The notes beneath the pieces were generated by a model. The model searched no databases. It saw nothing but the letters and a program-made list of their open reading frames with translations, and had not been told where the DNA came from. Shown here piece after piece: positions 16,428 through 24,125 of a stretch of DNA of 39,098 bases; positions within the stretch are counted from its first letter, which is position 1; every line of letters begins with the position of its first letter. The DNA comes from JAAZMI01 sp050948785. GTDB lineage: Bacteria > Bacillota > Dethiobacteria > DTU022 > UBA8154. Position numbers and translations under genes: made by a program. Where the stretch lies: assembly GCA_050948785.1 (NCBI GenBank), contig JBMNEM010000009.1, positions 1 to 39,098 on the forward strand, read 5' to 3'.

Positions 16428-18191
16428 TCATAAACTTACTTTTATTTTTTCATATTCCCGGTCAAATCTGTAAATGGGCTTTCCAACCTGTATGACAGTA
16501 TCTCCATGCACTTTTCCAAAATAAATGCTGGCCCCAGCCGGGACTTTTATCCCGATCATCCTTTTCTTTTCCGCATGGCTGGCAGCATCTATCATACAGG
16601 CAAATTCCTTGACCCTTACATCGCCCTGGGCCCTGATTGTTCCACCACGAAATATGCCCTGGATCCGGACCCCTTTTCCTGCCTGGAGAGTCGACTGGTA
16701 GCATCCCGCACCCACAATATTAATTTCCCCACTGTGGATTAAATTGCTATTCTGGATATAGGAAGCACTGAGCACCGGGATATCTTCCAATACATCCTGA
16801 AACTCTTTCAACAGAGATCCCAGCCCGTTTCCCACACGCTCCAGTTCCTGAAAATCCTTAAACCTTCCGGAAAAAACATTGAGCTTCCCCAGGAAAATTA
16901 AGAATTCCTTTAAACGCTCTATTCGCTGATCTTGGATTTTCGTTTTATTTAACAACTGTTCAAGCTTGGTGATATTTTCCCGTATTACAGGAAGGTTTTT
17001 TTCCAGGACTAAATTGGTAGTAAAGCTGATCGCGCGCTCATCTACACTTTGTTTCCGCTCCCTTAAAATACGGATGGAGTTTTTTACACAGTCCAAAAAG
17101 CTGTTGTAACTAACACAGATTTTTTCCAAAAGCAAGGAGGTTCCTTGCAAAAAGGTAAAATAAAGGCCTCCTTCAACCTGACACTGGATTAGATTCCCGG
17201 TAAAATGAATGCCCCTGCCGGCCTTCACGCTTGCTTCGTATCCGTTACCGTCAACATAGAGATCGCCCCGGGTCTCCACCCTCATTCTTTCTCTAATGTT
17301 TCCATAAATTTGTACATTCCCGTTAAAGCGAAGGTTGCCGCTTTCCAGATCCACATCTCCGTTATGCACCAGTAAGTTTGCAACTTTAATACAGTTACCG
17401 CTGACTACCAAGCGCCCGTCTTTAAAAGCTAAAATCCCTTTGCCGTTTTCTTGTAAGGCTGCACCTTCTCCACATTTTATTTTGACACTTTTTACTGCCC
17501 GGGGAAGGGTAATTTTCCCTGTAACGCTCTGCCCGGGGATACCGTCAACAGGAGGGTGGATCAGAGCAATCCGATCTCCTTTTTGTACCGTGGGAAAGCG
17601 GTACCTTTCCCTGTAGTCCACCCATTCTTTTTCTTCCCCATAGCTTATTTTTTCTATCTTCGGATTGATTAAAAATTCGATAAAACCATCCTTGCCCTCC
17701 TGGGCCTTTTCTCCCCGGGCCACAATTTGAAATTGACCTTCTGCCTTCTCGACGATTTCTTTTAAAGCGGCAAAATCCAGGCCAAAGGTAACCTTGTTTT
17801 TTCTCAGTTCTGCCTCTGCGGCCGCAAGCGTGCAAACTTTTTCCCGCACCTCATTTTTACAAACCTCCGGCTTGAGACTCGCGGTCATTTCCGCTTCTTT
17901 GAGAGAAAAACTGGTGGTGATCTGCGGAGAAACTGCCAGTGAAGCATAAAGGCCATCAGGAGAAACTTTGACCTGTATCTGAGCTTCTTCTGTAAAAACC
18001 AAAGAATTTACTTCAATCTGGTCCTCTTCCCTTAATTCTACAGCCTCCTCCACTCTTTTCCCGTTCACAAAAATCTCAACCCCGTCTTCCGGAGGACATA
18101 AAACGGCCGGACGCCCTCCTTCCTGCGGGTTAATTACAACAATTTTTCCGTTGGTAATGCCCGCCTTGCCGTTTTCGTCTCTTGGCGCCAT
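16428..18191 (-). CDS. fapA: FapA/DUF342 family beta-helix protein
   Basis: The 587-residue cytoplasmic protein belongs to the FapA (DUF342) family. An N-terminal domain of about 250 residues leads into a stacked parallel beta-helix made of imperfect repeats (GDVDLESGNLRFNGNVQ, GDLYVDGNGYEASVKAGRG, GEINIVGAGCYQSTLQAGKG). A long charged helical or coiled-coil segment interrupts it at about residues 370-480 (ERKQSVDERAIS, EQLLNKTKIQDQRIERLKE). Family members are linked to flagellar assembly, cell-envelope spacing or polar localisation; the biochemical role is not settled. The start has AAAAGGGTGTGAACT before ATG. It lies 107 bp downstream of argF with a hairpin between, so it may receive read-through from the arginine operon. 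No flagellar genes are in the window. Confidence 0.88.
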   Translation of the reverse strand: MAPRDENGKAGITNGKIVVINPQEGGRPAVLCPPEDGVEIFVNGKRVEEAVELREEDQIEVNSLVFTEEAQIQVKVSPDGLYASLAVSPQITTSFSLKEAEMTASLKPEVCKNEVREKVCTLAAAEAELRKNKVTFGLDFAALKEIVEKAEGQFQIVARGEKAQEGKDGFIEFLINPKIEKISYGEEKEWVDYRERYRFPTVQKGDRIALIHPPVDGIPGQSVTGKITLPRAVKSVKIKCGEGAALQENGKGILAFKDGRLVVSGNCIKVANLLVHNGDVDLESGNLRFNGNVQIYGNIRERMRVETRGDLYVDGNGYEASVKAGRGIHFTGNLIQCQVEGGLYFTFLQGTSLLLEKICVSYNSFLDCVKNSIRILRERKQSVDERAISFTTNLVLEKNLPVIRENITKLEQLLNKTKIQDQRIERLKEFLIFLGKLNVFSGRFKDFQELERVGNGLGSLLKEFQDVLEDIPVLSASYIQNSNLIHSGEINIVGAGCYQSTLQAGKGVRIQGIFRGGTIRAQGDVRVKEFACMIDAASHAEKKRMIGIKVPAGASIYFGKVHGDTVIQVGKPIYRFDREYEKIKVSL

Positions 18192-18239
18192 AGTTCACAC
18201 CCTTTTCAATAACCTAAATGTTCCGAAAAGTATCCCGAC

Positions 18240-18257
18240 GGCTGCTTGCCGGCAGCC
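18240..18257 (-). terminator. Hairpin downstream of argF
   Basis: GGCTGC and GCAGCC pair across a CGGCAA loop in the 107 bp between argF and fapA. The weak T content after it suggests incomplete termination at the end of the arginine operon. Confidence 0.45.
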
Positions 18258-18298
18258 TCAATAAAATGCTTACTCCACGGCAGTTTTAGTATTAGCCC

Positions 18299-19234
18299 TT
18301 AATCGCCCATAAGCAGAGCCAGCAGGGCTTTTTGCGCATGCAGGCGGTTTTCGGCCTGATCCAGCACTACGGATTGTTCCCCTTCGAGCACCTGAGCCGT
18401 AATCTCCTCCCCCCGATAGGCGGGAAGACAATGCATGATCATCGCCCCCGGCTTGGCCCGTTTTACCAGGTTGCTATTGATCTGGTAAGGAGCAAAAATT
18501 TTCCGGCGCTCCCCCTTTTCTTTTTCCTGGCCCATACTCGTCCAGACATCAGTATAAATAACATCGGCATTTTCCACAGTTTCTACAGGGTCTTCCGTAA
18601 TTAATATTTTACTTCCGCTTTTACCGGCATTCTCCTGCGCCTTGTCCACGATCTCCGGTAGAGGCCGGTATTTTGGGGGTGTTGCTACAGATATATCCAG
18701 GCCCATCTTTGAACACCCCAGTAAGAGCGAGTGGGCCACATTGTTACCATCTCCTGTATAGGCCACCCTGATTCCCTGCAGACGCCCGGTTTTCTCTTCA
18801 ATCGTCAGGAGATCAGCCAGGACCTGACAGGGGTGCAGCAAATCTGTAAGACCGTTGATCACCGGAATAGAGGCATGCCTGGCCAGTTCCTCCACCTCAC
18901 CATGGTCAAATGTACGAATCATAATCCCATCAACATAACGTGAAAGAACGGCAGCAGTGTCCTTGATCGGCTCCCCCCTGCCCATCTGCAGCTCCTGGCT
19001 GCTTAAAAAAAGTGCAGAACCACCCAACTGCCATATACCAACCTCAAAAGAAATCCTGGTCCTGGTTGAAGGTTTCTCAAAAATCATGGCCAGTGTTTTT
19101 CCTGCTAATAAAGGCTGCGGCTCCCACTTTTTTTGACGGGACTTGAGTTTCTTGGCCAAATCAAGCAGGGCCCTGATCTCCGCAGCGTTAAAATCCTGCA
19201 AAGACAAAAAGTCCCTTCCCTGTAGACTATTCAC
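18299..19234 (-). CDS. argF: Ornithine carbamoyltransferase
   Basis: The 311-residue enzyme transfers the carbamoyl group of carbamoyl phosphate to ornithine, giving citrulline. The carbamoyl-phosphate loop is KPSTRTRISFE (STRTR about residues 56-60). HPCQVLADLL is the second site, the ornithine loop is DVWTSMGQE, and MHCLPAYRGEE supplies the catalytic Cys. The SMG motif separates it from aspartate carbamoyltransferase. Two adjacent GTG codons at 19237 and 19234 both follow GAGGAGG, and the start overlaps the 3' end of argD by a few bases, so translation is coupled. It is the last gene of argCJBDF. Since it makes citrulline, argG/argH for the remaining steps must be elsewhere. Confidence 0.96.
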   Translation of the reverse strand: MNSLQGRDFLSLQDFNAAEIRALLDLAKKLKSRQKKWEPQPLLAGKTLAMIFEKPSTRTRISFEVGIWQLGGSALFLSSQELQMGRGEPIKDTAAVLSRYVDGIMIRTFDHGEVEELARHASIPVINGLTDLLHPCQVLADLLTIEEKTGRLQGIRVAYTGDGNNVAHSLLLGCSKMGLDISVATPPKYRPLPEIVDKAQENAGKSGSKILITEDPVETVENADVIYTDVWTSMGQEKEKGERRKIFAPYQINSNLVKRAKPGAMIMHCLPAYRGEEITAQVLEGEQSVVLDQAENRLHAQKALLALLMGD

Positions 19235-20429
19235 CACCAAATACCTCCTCAAACGCCTTTTGTAAAATTTCTAAAGCGGAGTCCAGTTCATCCTTGCTGA
19301 CATTTAAAGGGGGGAGAAAACGTAAGATTTTTTCTCCGAGACAATTTAACAGCAGTCCCTTTTCCTGGCAGGAGCGCTGTATCTCCCCGGCTTTACCTTG
19401 TAATTCCACCCCGATGATGAGCCCTTTACCCCTGATTTCGACAATAACCCCGGAAAACCTGCTGGCAAGCAGCTGTAATTTATCCTGGAAATACTGGCCC
19501 TTGGACGCCACATCATCTAAAAAACCATCTTGTAAAATTCCCTGCAGCACAGCGAGAGCTGCTGCACAGGCCACGGGGTTTCCTCCAAAGGTCGAGGCAT
19601 GATCCCCGGGCGAAAAACCTGCGGCTACTTTTTCCGAGCAAAGCATTGCACCAATCGGAAATCCTCCCCCCAGCGCCTTGGCCAGGGTAAAAATATCCGG
19701 ATGAACCCCATAATTTTCATAAGCAAAAAGCTTCCCTGTCCTCCCCATACCGCTTTGCACCTCATCAAAAATAAGCAACAGATTGTTTTCATCACATAAA
19801 CGCCGCAGCCCCGCCAAAAAATCAGCCGTCCCCGGATGAACCCCGCCTTCCCCCTGGATGGGTTCAACCATAATCGCGCCGGTACGCTCAGTCAGCTGGG
19901 ACCGAAAAGATTCCAGATCGTTAAAACGGGCGTAGCAAAAACCCGGCGGCAGGGGCTCAAAACCTTTTTGAAATTTTTCCTGCCCTGTCGCGGCCACAGT
20001 CGCCAGGGTTCGCCCGTGAAACGAATTAAGAGCCGTAATGATCTCAAATCTATCCGACTGCAGCACTACCTTGATATATTTCCGTGCCAGTTTAATCGCC
20101 GCTTCATTGGCTTCCGCCCCACTATTGCAGAAAAAAACTTTATTTCCCACCGAATTTTTTACCAGGCATTCTGCCAGCCTGATCTGGGGTTCACTATAAT
20201 ATAAATTGGAAGTATGAATAACTTTTTGCATCTGCTCCCAGGCCGCCTGCAAGACAGGCGGATGGGCATGGCCAAAAGCATTGACCGCGATTCCCCCGAC
20301 AAAATCCAGATATTCCCTCCCCGCCGCGTCCCAGAGCAACGTTCCCTTGCCCCTGACAATCAGCGGTGTATACTCCGGCTGGCGGTTATAAGTATTAATA
20401 ATATAACGTTTCTCTTTTTCCTGCAGCAA
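19227..20429 (-). CDS. argD: Acetylornithine aminotransferase
   Basis: This 400-residue class III PLP aminotransferase converts N-acetylglutamate semialdehyde to N-acetylornithine with glutamate. FCNSGAEANEAAIKLARKY binds PLP phosphate, LLIFDEVQSGMGRTGK holds the cofactor-contacting Asp, and TLAKALGGGFPIGAM contains the Schiff-base Lys. GDHASTFGGNPVACAAAL is the typical substrate/dimer loop. The start is TTG with GGGGGGAAG upstream. It follows argB after a 140 bp gap containing a small hairpin and overlaps argF. In many bacteria this enzyme also serves lysine synthesis as a succinyldiaminopimelate aminotransferase; that is possible here but not shown. Confidence 0.95.
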   Translation of the reverse strand: MLQEKEKRYIINTYNRQPEYTPLIVRGKGTLLWDAAGREYLDFVGGIAVNAFGHAHPPVLQAAWEQMQKVIHTSNLYYSEPQIRLAECLVKNSVGNKVFFCNSGAEANEAAIKLARKYIKVVLQSDRFEIITALNSFHGRTLATVAATGQEKFQKGFEPLPPGFCYARFNDLESFRSQLTERTGAIMVEPIQGEGGVHPGTADFLAGLRRLCDENNLLLIFDEVQSGMGRTGKLFAYENYGVHPDIFTLAKALGGGFPIGAMLCSEKVAAGFSPGDHASTFGGNPVACAAALAVLQGILQDGFLDDVASKGQYFQDKLQLLASRFSGVIVEIRGKGLIIGVELQGKAGEIQRSCQEKGLLLNCLGEKILRFLPPLNVSKDELDSALEILQKAFEEVFGGE

Positions 20430-20529
20430 GTTTCTTCCCCCCTAGATTCACCCTGTATAGATTATTAACAAAAGGAGTCTCTTATCCCCCACCTTTGTTC
20501 TCGAGCCAGCATTGTTCCATCGACCCGGT

Positions 20530-20545
20530 GCCCGGAATACCGGGC
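20530..20545. terminator. Small intercistronic hairpin between argB and argD
   Basis: GCCCGG/CCGGGC arms with an AATA loop sit in the only sizeable gap inside the arginine operon. There is no U-run, so it is likelier an RNA-processing or stability element than a terminator. Confidence 0.35.
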
Positions 20546-20572
20546 AATGATACCAGGCGGACTGACATTATT

Positions 20573-21469
20573 TTAAACCACCATCGTCCCGATACCCTTG
20601 TCGGTAAAAATCTCCAGCAGGATGGAGTGGCTAAGACGGCCATCAATAATATGAGTACGGGAAACATCGTTGTTTAAAGCCCGGATACAGGCTTCCACCT
20701 TGGGAATCATCCCTGCCGATATTTTTCCGGAGATGATCATCTCATGTGCCCTGCGCCGGCTTAGTGTCGAGATCAGAGTGTCCGGATCCCCCTCCTGCGC
20801 GAAAATACCCTCCACATCGGTAAGGACAATCAATTTCTCAGCTTGAAGGGCGGCAGCCAGTTCCCCGGCAACGTGATCCGCGTTGATATTCAAACTTTCT
20901 CCCTCTGTCCCCACACCAACCGAGGAGATCACCGGTATATAACCGTTCCTGCTGAGAGTCTGTATCACTTCGGGGTTTATCTCCACAATATCGCCGACAT
21001 AGCCTAGATCAACGGTTTGTTCCTTACCATCTACATCTACCTGTAACGGTAATTTCTTGCGACAGGCTAAAAGATCGCTGTCCTTACCGCTTAACCCCAC
21101 GGCTTTACCCCCGTACCTGTTCAGCAAGCTCACAATTTCCTTATTTACTTTCCCTACCAAAACCATCTCGACCAGCTCCATGGTTTCCTGATCAGTAATA
21201 CGCAGGCCATTAATAAAGCTGGCTTCTTTCCCTAATTTCTCCATCAAAATTGTGATTTCCTTGCCTCCCCCGTGTACAAGAATGGGGTTAATGCCGATAA
21301 ATTTTAACAAAACAAGATCTTGGGCCACCGAATTTTTCATTTCTGTACTGATCATGGCCTGCCCGCCGTACTTGATCACAAAAGTTTTCCCGGCAAAGTT
21401 GCGAATATAGGGTAACGCTTCAATTAATACTTCTGCTTTAGCAATAAAAGTTTCGACAGACTTTTCCAT
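20573..21469 (-). CDS. argB: Acetylglutamate kinase
   Basis: The 298-residue amino-acid kinase phosphorylates N-acetylglutamate. FVIKYGGQAM is the ATP-binding N-terminal motif, ILVHGGGKEIT the glycine-rich phosphate loop, VGLSGKDSDL the substrate region, and VSSVGVGTEGESLNINADHVAGELA the central binding block. EKLIVLTDVEGIF and GMIPKVEACIRAL complete the family signature. The start is ATG at 21469 with AAGGAGG upstream; a longer in-frame start overlaps argJ. It lies 14 bp after argJ. An N-terminal helix typical of arginine-sensitive hexameric kinases (VETFIAKAEVLIEALPYIRNF) is present, so feedback inhibition by arginine is likely on family grounds. Confidence 0.96.
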   Translation of the reverse strand: MEKSVETFIAKAEVLIEALPYIRNFAGKTFVIKYGGQAMISTEMKNSVAQDLVLLKFIGINPILVHGGGKEITILMEKLGKEASFINGLRITDQETMELVEMVLVGKVNKEIVSLLNRYGGKAVGLSGKDSDLLACRKKLPLQVDVDGKEQTVDLGYVGDIVEINPEVIQTLSRNGYIPVISSVGVGTEGESLNINADHVAGELAAALQAEKLIVLTDVEGIFAQEGDPDTLISTLSRRRAHEMIISGKISAGMIPKVEACIRALNNDVSRTHIIDGRLSHSILLEIFTDKGIGTMVV

Positions 21470-21483
21470 CAAAGACACCTCCT

Positions 21484-22695
21484 TCAACTCCTGTAAGCAC
21501 TATTGATTTTTACATAATCATAGCTGAGATCACACCCCCAAGCAGTAACCTCCGCTGTACCCAGATGCAGATCCACCAAAACAGGGATTTCTGCCTGTGA
21601 TAATACTTCCTTGACCTGCAGCTCATCAAAAAGAAGTCCTTTACCGCCGGCCACAACCTGGGCCGGGCCAAAAAAAACATCCACCCGCCCGGGATCAAAA
21701 TGGGCATCCGTATAACCCATGGCCGTAACGATCCGTCCCCAATTGGCATCTTCGCCAAAAAAAGCGGTCTTGACCAGAGGAGAATTGAGTATGGTGCGCG
21801 CCAGCTTCCTGGCCACTTGATCATCAGGAGCACCCTTCACCCTGAGTTTAATCACTTTGGTCGCCCCTTCTCCATCAGCAACAATCAGATAAGCCAATTC
21901 CCGGCAAACCTGCAGCAGAGCCCGGTTAAAAGTTTCCCAAAGGGGGCCTCCCTCTTCGATCTCCAGCCCGGCAGCCCCATTGGCAAGCAGGACTACCATG
22001 TCATTGGTCGAAGTATCACCATCAACCGTAATCAAATTAAAGGAACGTTCTACAGCTCTGCTTAATGCCCTTTGTAAGGCCTCCCTTTTTATTTGTACAT
22101 CCGTAGCCAAAAAAGCAAGCATAGTTGCCATATCAGGACAAATCATCCCGGCGCCCTTGGCCATTCCCGCCAGCATAAAGGATTTTTCACCCGCCGCCAC
22201 CCGACAGGCGCTTTCCTTAATTTTAGTATCAGTCGTCATAATCGCCTGCGCCGCCTCTTCTCCGCCTTGGGGGGAAAGATTTTGGGCCGCCAGGGTAATC
22301 CCGCGGGCAATCTTCTCCAAGGGAAGATAAACACCGATTACTCCTGTAGAGGCAACCAGGACTTCCTCCTTGCGGACACCCAACTCCCCGGCTGTAATTT
22401 CCGCGGTGTTCAAAGCATCAGCCAGACCCTGCTCTCCTGTACAGGCATTGGCAATACCACTGTTAATCACGATCGCCCTGACGGGGTGGCAAATATGTTT
22501 CTCCGTGACGTATAAGGGAGCGGCCTTGAACTTGTTGGTCGTAAATACCCCGGCGGCAACTGCCGGCTCCCTGCTGTAGAGCATGGCCAGATCATTTTCC
22601 CCGTTTTTTTTCAAGCCGCAGTGCACTCCGGCAGCTTCAAAGCCGCGTACCGCGGTAATACCCCCCCGAACTTTCTCCAGATAATCTGTGCTCAT
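21484..22695 (-). CDS. argJ: Bifunctional ornithine acetyltransferase / N-acetylglutamate synthase
   Basis: The 403-residue protein recycles the acetyl group from N-acetylornithine to glutamate. The self-cleavage site is in GMICPDMATMLAFLATD, where the Thr after Ala becomes the nucleophile of the beta chain. MLAGMAKGAGM is the oxyanion-hole region and FNLITVDGDTSTNDMVVLLANG the conserved block after it. The C-terminus SYDYVKINSAYRS is normal. With argJ present and no argE or argA in the operon, the pathway is the cyclic (acetyl-recycling) version. Whether it can also use acetyl-CoA (bifunctional) cannot be decided from sequence here. ATG has GGGAGGCAGGTTAA upstream; argC is 26 bp upstream. 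Confidence 0.96.
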   Translation of the reverse strand: MSTDYLEKVRGGITAVRGFEAAGVHCGLKKNGENDLAMLYSREPAVAAGVFTTNKFKAAPLYVTEKHICHPVRAIVINSGIANACTGEQGLADALNTAEITAGELGVRKEEVLVASTGVIGVYLPLEKIARGITLAAQNLSPQGGEEAAQAIMTTDTKIKESACRVAAGEKSFMLAGMAKGAGMICPDMATMLAFLATDVQIKREALQRALSRAVERSFNLITVDGDTSTNDMVVLLANGAAGLEIEEGGPLWETFNRALLQVCRELAYLIVADGEGATKVIKLRVKGAPDDQVARKLARTILNSPLVKTAFFGEDANWGRIVTAMGYTDAHFDPGRVDVFFGPAQVVAGGKGLLFDELQVKEVLSQAEIPVLVDLHLGTAEVTAWGCDLSYDYVKINSAYRS

Positions 22696-22721
22696 TTAAC
22701 CTGCCTCCCGCAAACTGCTAT

Positions 22722-23762
22722 TTATGGCCTCAAAGGCACCAGCTGCAAACCCTGCTCCTCCTTCAGGCCCAGCATAAGGTTCATATTTTGTACTGCTTGC
22801 CCGGCAGCACCTTTGACCAGGTTATCCAGAGCTGAAAGAATAATCAGCCGTCCTGTACGCTGATCCCATTTACAGGCGATATCGCAATAGTTGCTGCCGT
22901 ACACATTTCTGGTTTCCGGCGTGAGAGATGCCGGTAAAACCCGGACAAATTTTTCTTTCCTGTAAAATTCTTTGTAAATTTCCCTGATTTCTTCCTCCTC
23001 CATTTTAACCGTCAGCCGGAGATAAATGGTGCTGAGGATACCCCGGATCATTGGTAACAAATGGGGCACAAAGGTAAGCGTTATCTTTTGGCCCGCCAAT
23101 TTGCCCAGTTCCTGTTCCATCTCACATGTATGCTGGTGCCCGGCAACACGGTAAGCACGGAAATTCTCCGCACATTCGGGGAAGTGAAGCATGGAGGAGG
23201 GAACCCGGCCCGCCCCGGAAGTTCCTGATTTGGAATCCACCACCAGGGTTTCCCAATCCACCACCCCCTGCGCGGCCAACGGAGCCAGGCCCAAAAGAAC
23301 TGAGGTGGGATAGCACCCCGGATTGGCCACAAAAGAAGTTTTTTTGATCTCTTGCTTATAAATTTCCGGCAGGCCATAGACGGCTTTCCCCAAGTACTGA
23401 GGCGCACTGTGCTCTTTTTGGTACCATTCAAAGTAAGCAGCAGCATCTGCCAGCCGAAAATCAGCGCTCAGGTCGATCACCTTCAAGCCCGCTGCAAGTA
23501 AAAGAGGAACTGTATCCATGGAATCGCCATGGGGTAACGCACAAAAAACCAGGTCTGTTTTATCCACAGTTTCCTCCAAAGAAAAGGGACGGCATACCGG
23601 CTCCAGAATACTTAAGTAATGCGGATGAACCTCCGGCAGAGGCTTCCCGGCAAAAGAATGCGATGTAACATAAGTCAGTTCAACTTGGCCATGAGAGAAA
23701 ATAAATCTTAATAGTTCGCTCCCCGTATAACCGGTAGCGCCAATGATCCCAATACGTACCAT
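22722..23762 (-). CDS. argC: N-acetyl-gamma-glutamyl-phosphate reductase
   Basis: The 346-residue NADPH-dependent enzyme reduces N-acetylglutamyl phosphate to the semialdehyde. The Rossmann motif is IGIIGATGYTGSELLRF. The catalytic Cys lies in FVANPGCYPTSVLLGLAPL, the His in RVAGHQHTCEMEQEL, and the substrate loop is SKSGTSGAGR. The start ATG has AAGGAGGCTAAGCA upstream. It is the first gene of argCJBDF and lies directly downstream of a T-box leader, so the whole operon is expected to respond to uncharged tRNA rather than, or in addition to, an ArgR repressor. Confidence 0.96.
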   Translation of the reverse strand: MVRIGIIGATGYTGSELLRFIFSHGQVELTYVTSHSFAGKPLPEVHPHYLSILEPVCRPFSLEETVDKTDLVFCALPHGDSMDTVPLLLAAGLKVIDLSADFRLADAAAYFEWYQKEHSAPQYLGKAVYGLPEIYKQEIKKTSFVANPGCYPTSVLLGLAPLAAQGVVDWETLVVDSKSGTSGAGRVPSSMLHFPECAENFRAYRVAGHQHTCEMEQELGKLAGQKITLTFVPHLLPMIRGILSTIYLRLTVKMEEEEIREIYKEFYRKEKFVRVLPASLTPETRNVYGSNYCDIACKWDQRTGRLIILSALDNLVKGAAGQAVQNMNLMLGLKEEQGLQLVPLRP

Positions 23763-23776
23763 TGCTTAGCCTCCTT

Positions 23777-23814
23777 AAAATAAGGAAAACCTCTCTCCAA
23801 AAAGGACGAGAGGT
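23777..23814 (-). terminator. T-box-controlled intrinsic terminator
   Basis: ACCTCTC pairs with GAGAGGT, with an inner TCC/GGA extension and a T5 loop, then TTTTCCTTATTTT. The GAGAG just upstream of the T-box sequence can pair with the 5' arm instead, giving the alternative antiterminator. Confidence 0.85.
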
Positions 23815-24062
23815 AATTTCCCGCGGTACCACCTTTTTTGGCTCTCCAGGAGCCCCCTTCAGGTTGCCAGGTATATTTTACAACGTGCTTTTAACGGTTT
23901 TAACCGGAAAAGCCTACACACAGAGAATACCCATATTTCCAAAAGGGTCCCCTCAAGCTTCAGCTTTCACCTCCGGGGTGCGCTTCAGAACAGTTCCGGC
24001 ACCGGGTTTACACTACCCCCGGCTCACTTGAGCCTTTCCTGTTCATACTCTCCCCTTCTTCG
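23777..24062 (-). promoter_or_regulatory. T-box riboswitch leader of the arginine operon
   Basis: On the minus strand the canonical T-box sequence GGTGGTACCGCGG is at 23821-23833, followed by terminator and argC. At the 5' end GGGG, an AGAGTAT internal-loop side, then GAACAG pair with CTGTTC and CCCC further on, forming Stem I. The opposite side of that internal loop, TGAAGCGCA (23979-23987), is the specifier loop. CGC at 23980-23982, followed by the conserved purine A, reads as an arginine codon. Apical Stem I conservation (GCCGGGGGTAGTG) is also recognisable. T-box class, direction and gene are sure. The specifier reading is inferred; GCG (Ala) is the out-of-register alternative but makes no sense for arg genes. 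Confidence 0.93.
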
Positions 24063-24090
24063 GCCTGGCATATAAAGGTTTCTGGCAAAA

Positions 24091-24119
24091 ATCTTACCAT
24101 CTGTCTATTAAAAAGTCAA
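24091..24119 (-). promoter_or_regulatory. Sigma-A promoter of the T-box/arginine operon
   Basis: TTGACT, a 17-base spacer and TAAGAT on the minus strand give a near-consensus promoter. Transcription would begin about 20 bp before Stem I of the T-box. The -35 box lies only a few bases from the carboxyltransferase stop codon. Confidence 0.8.
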
Positions 24120-24125
24120 CACACT

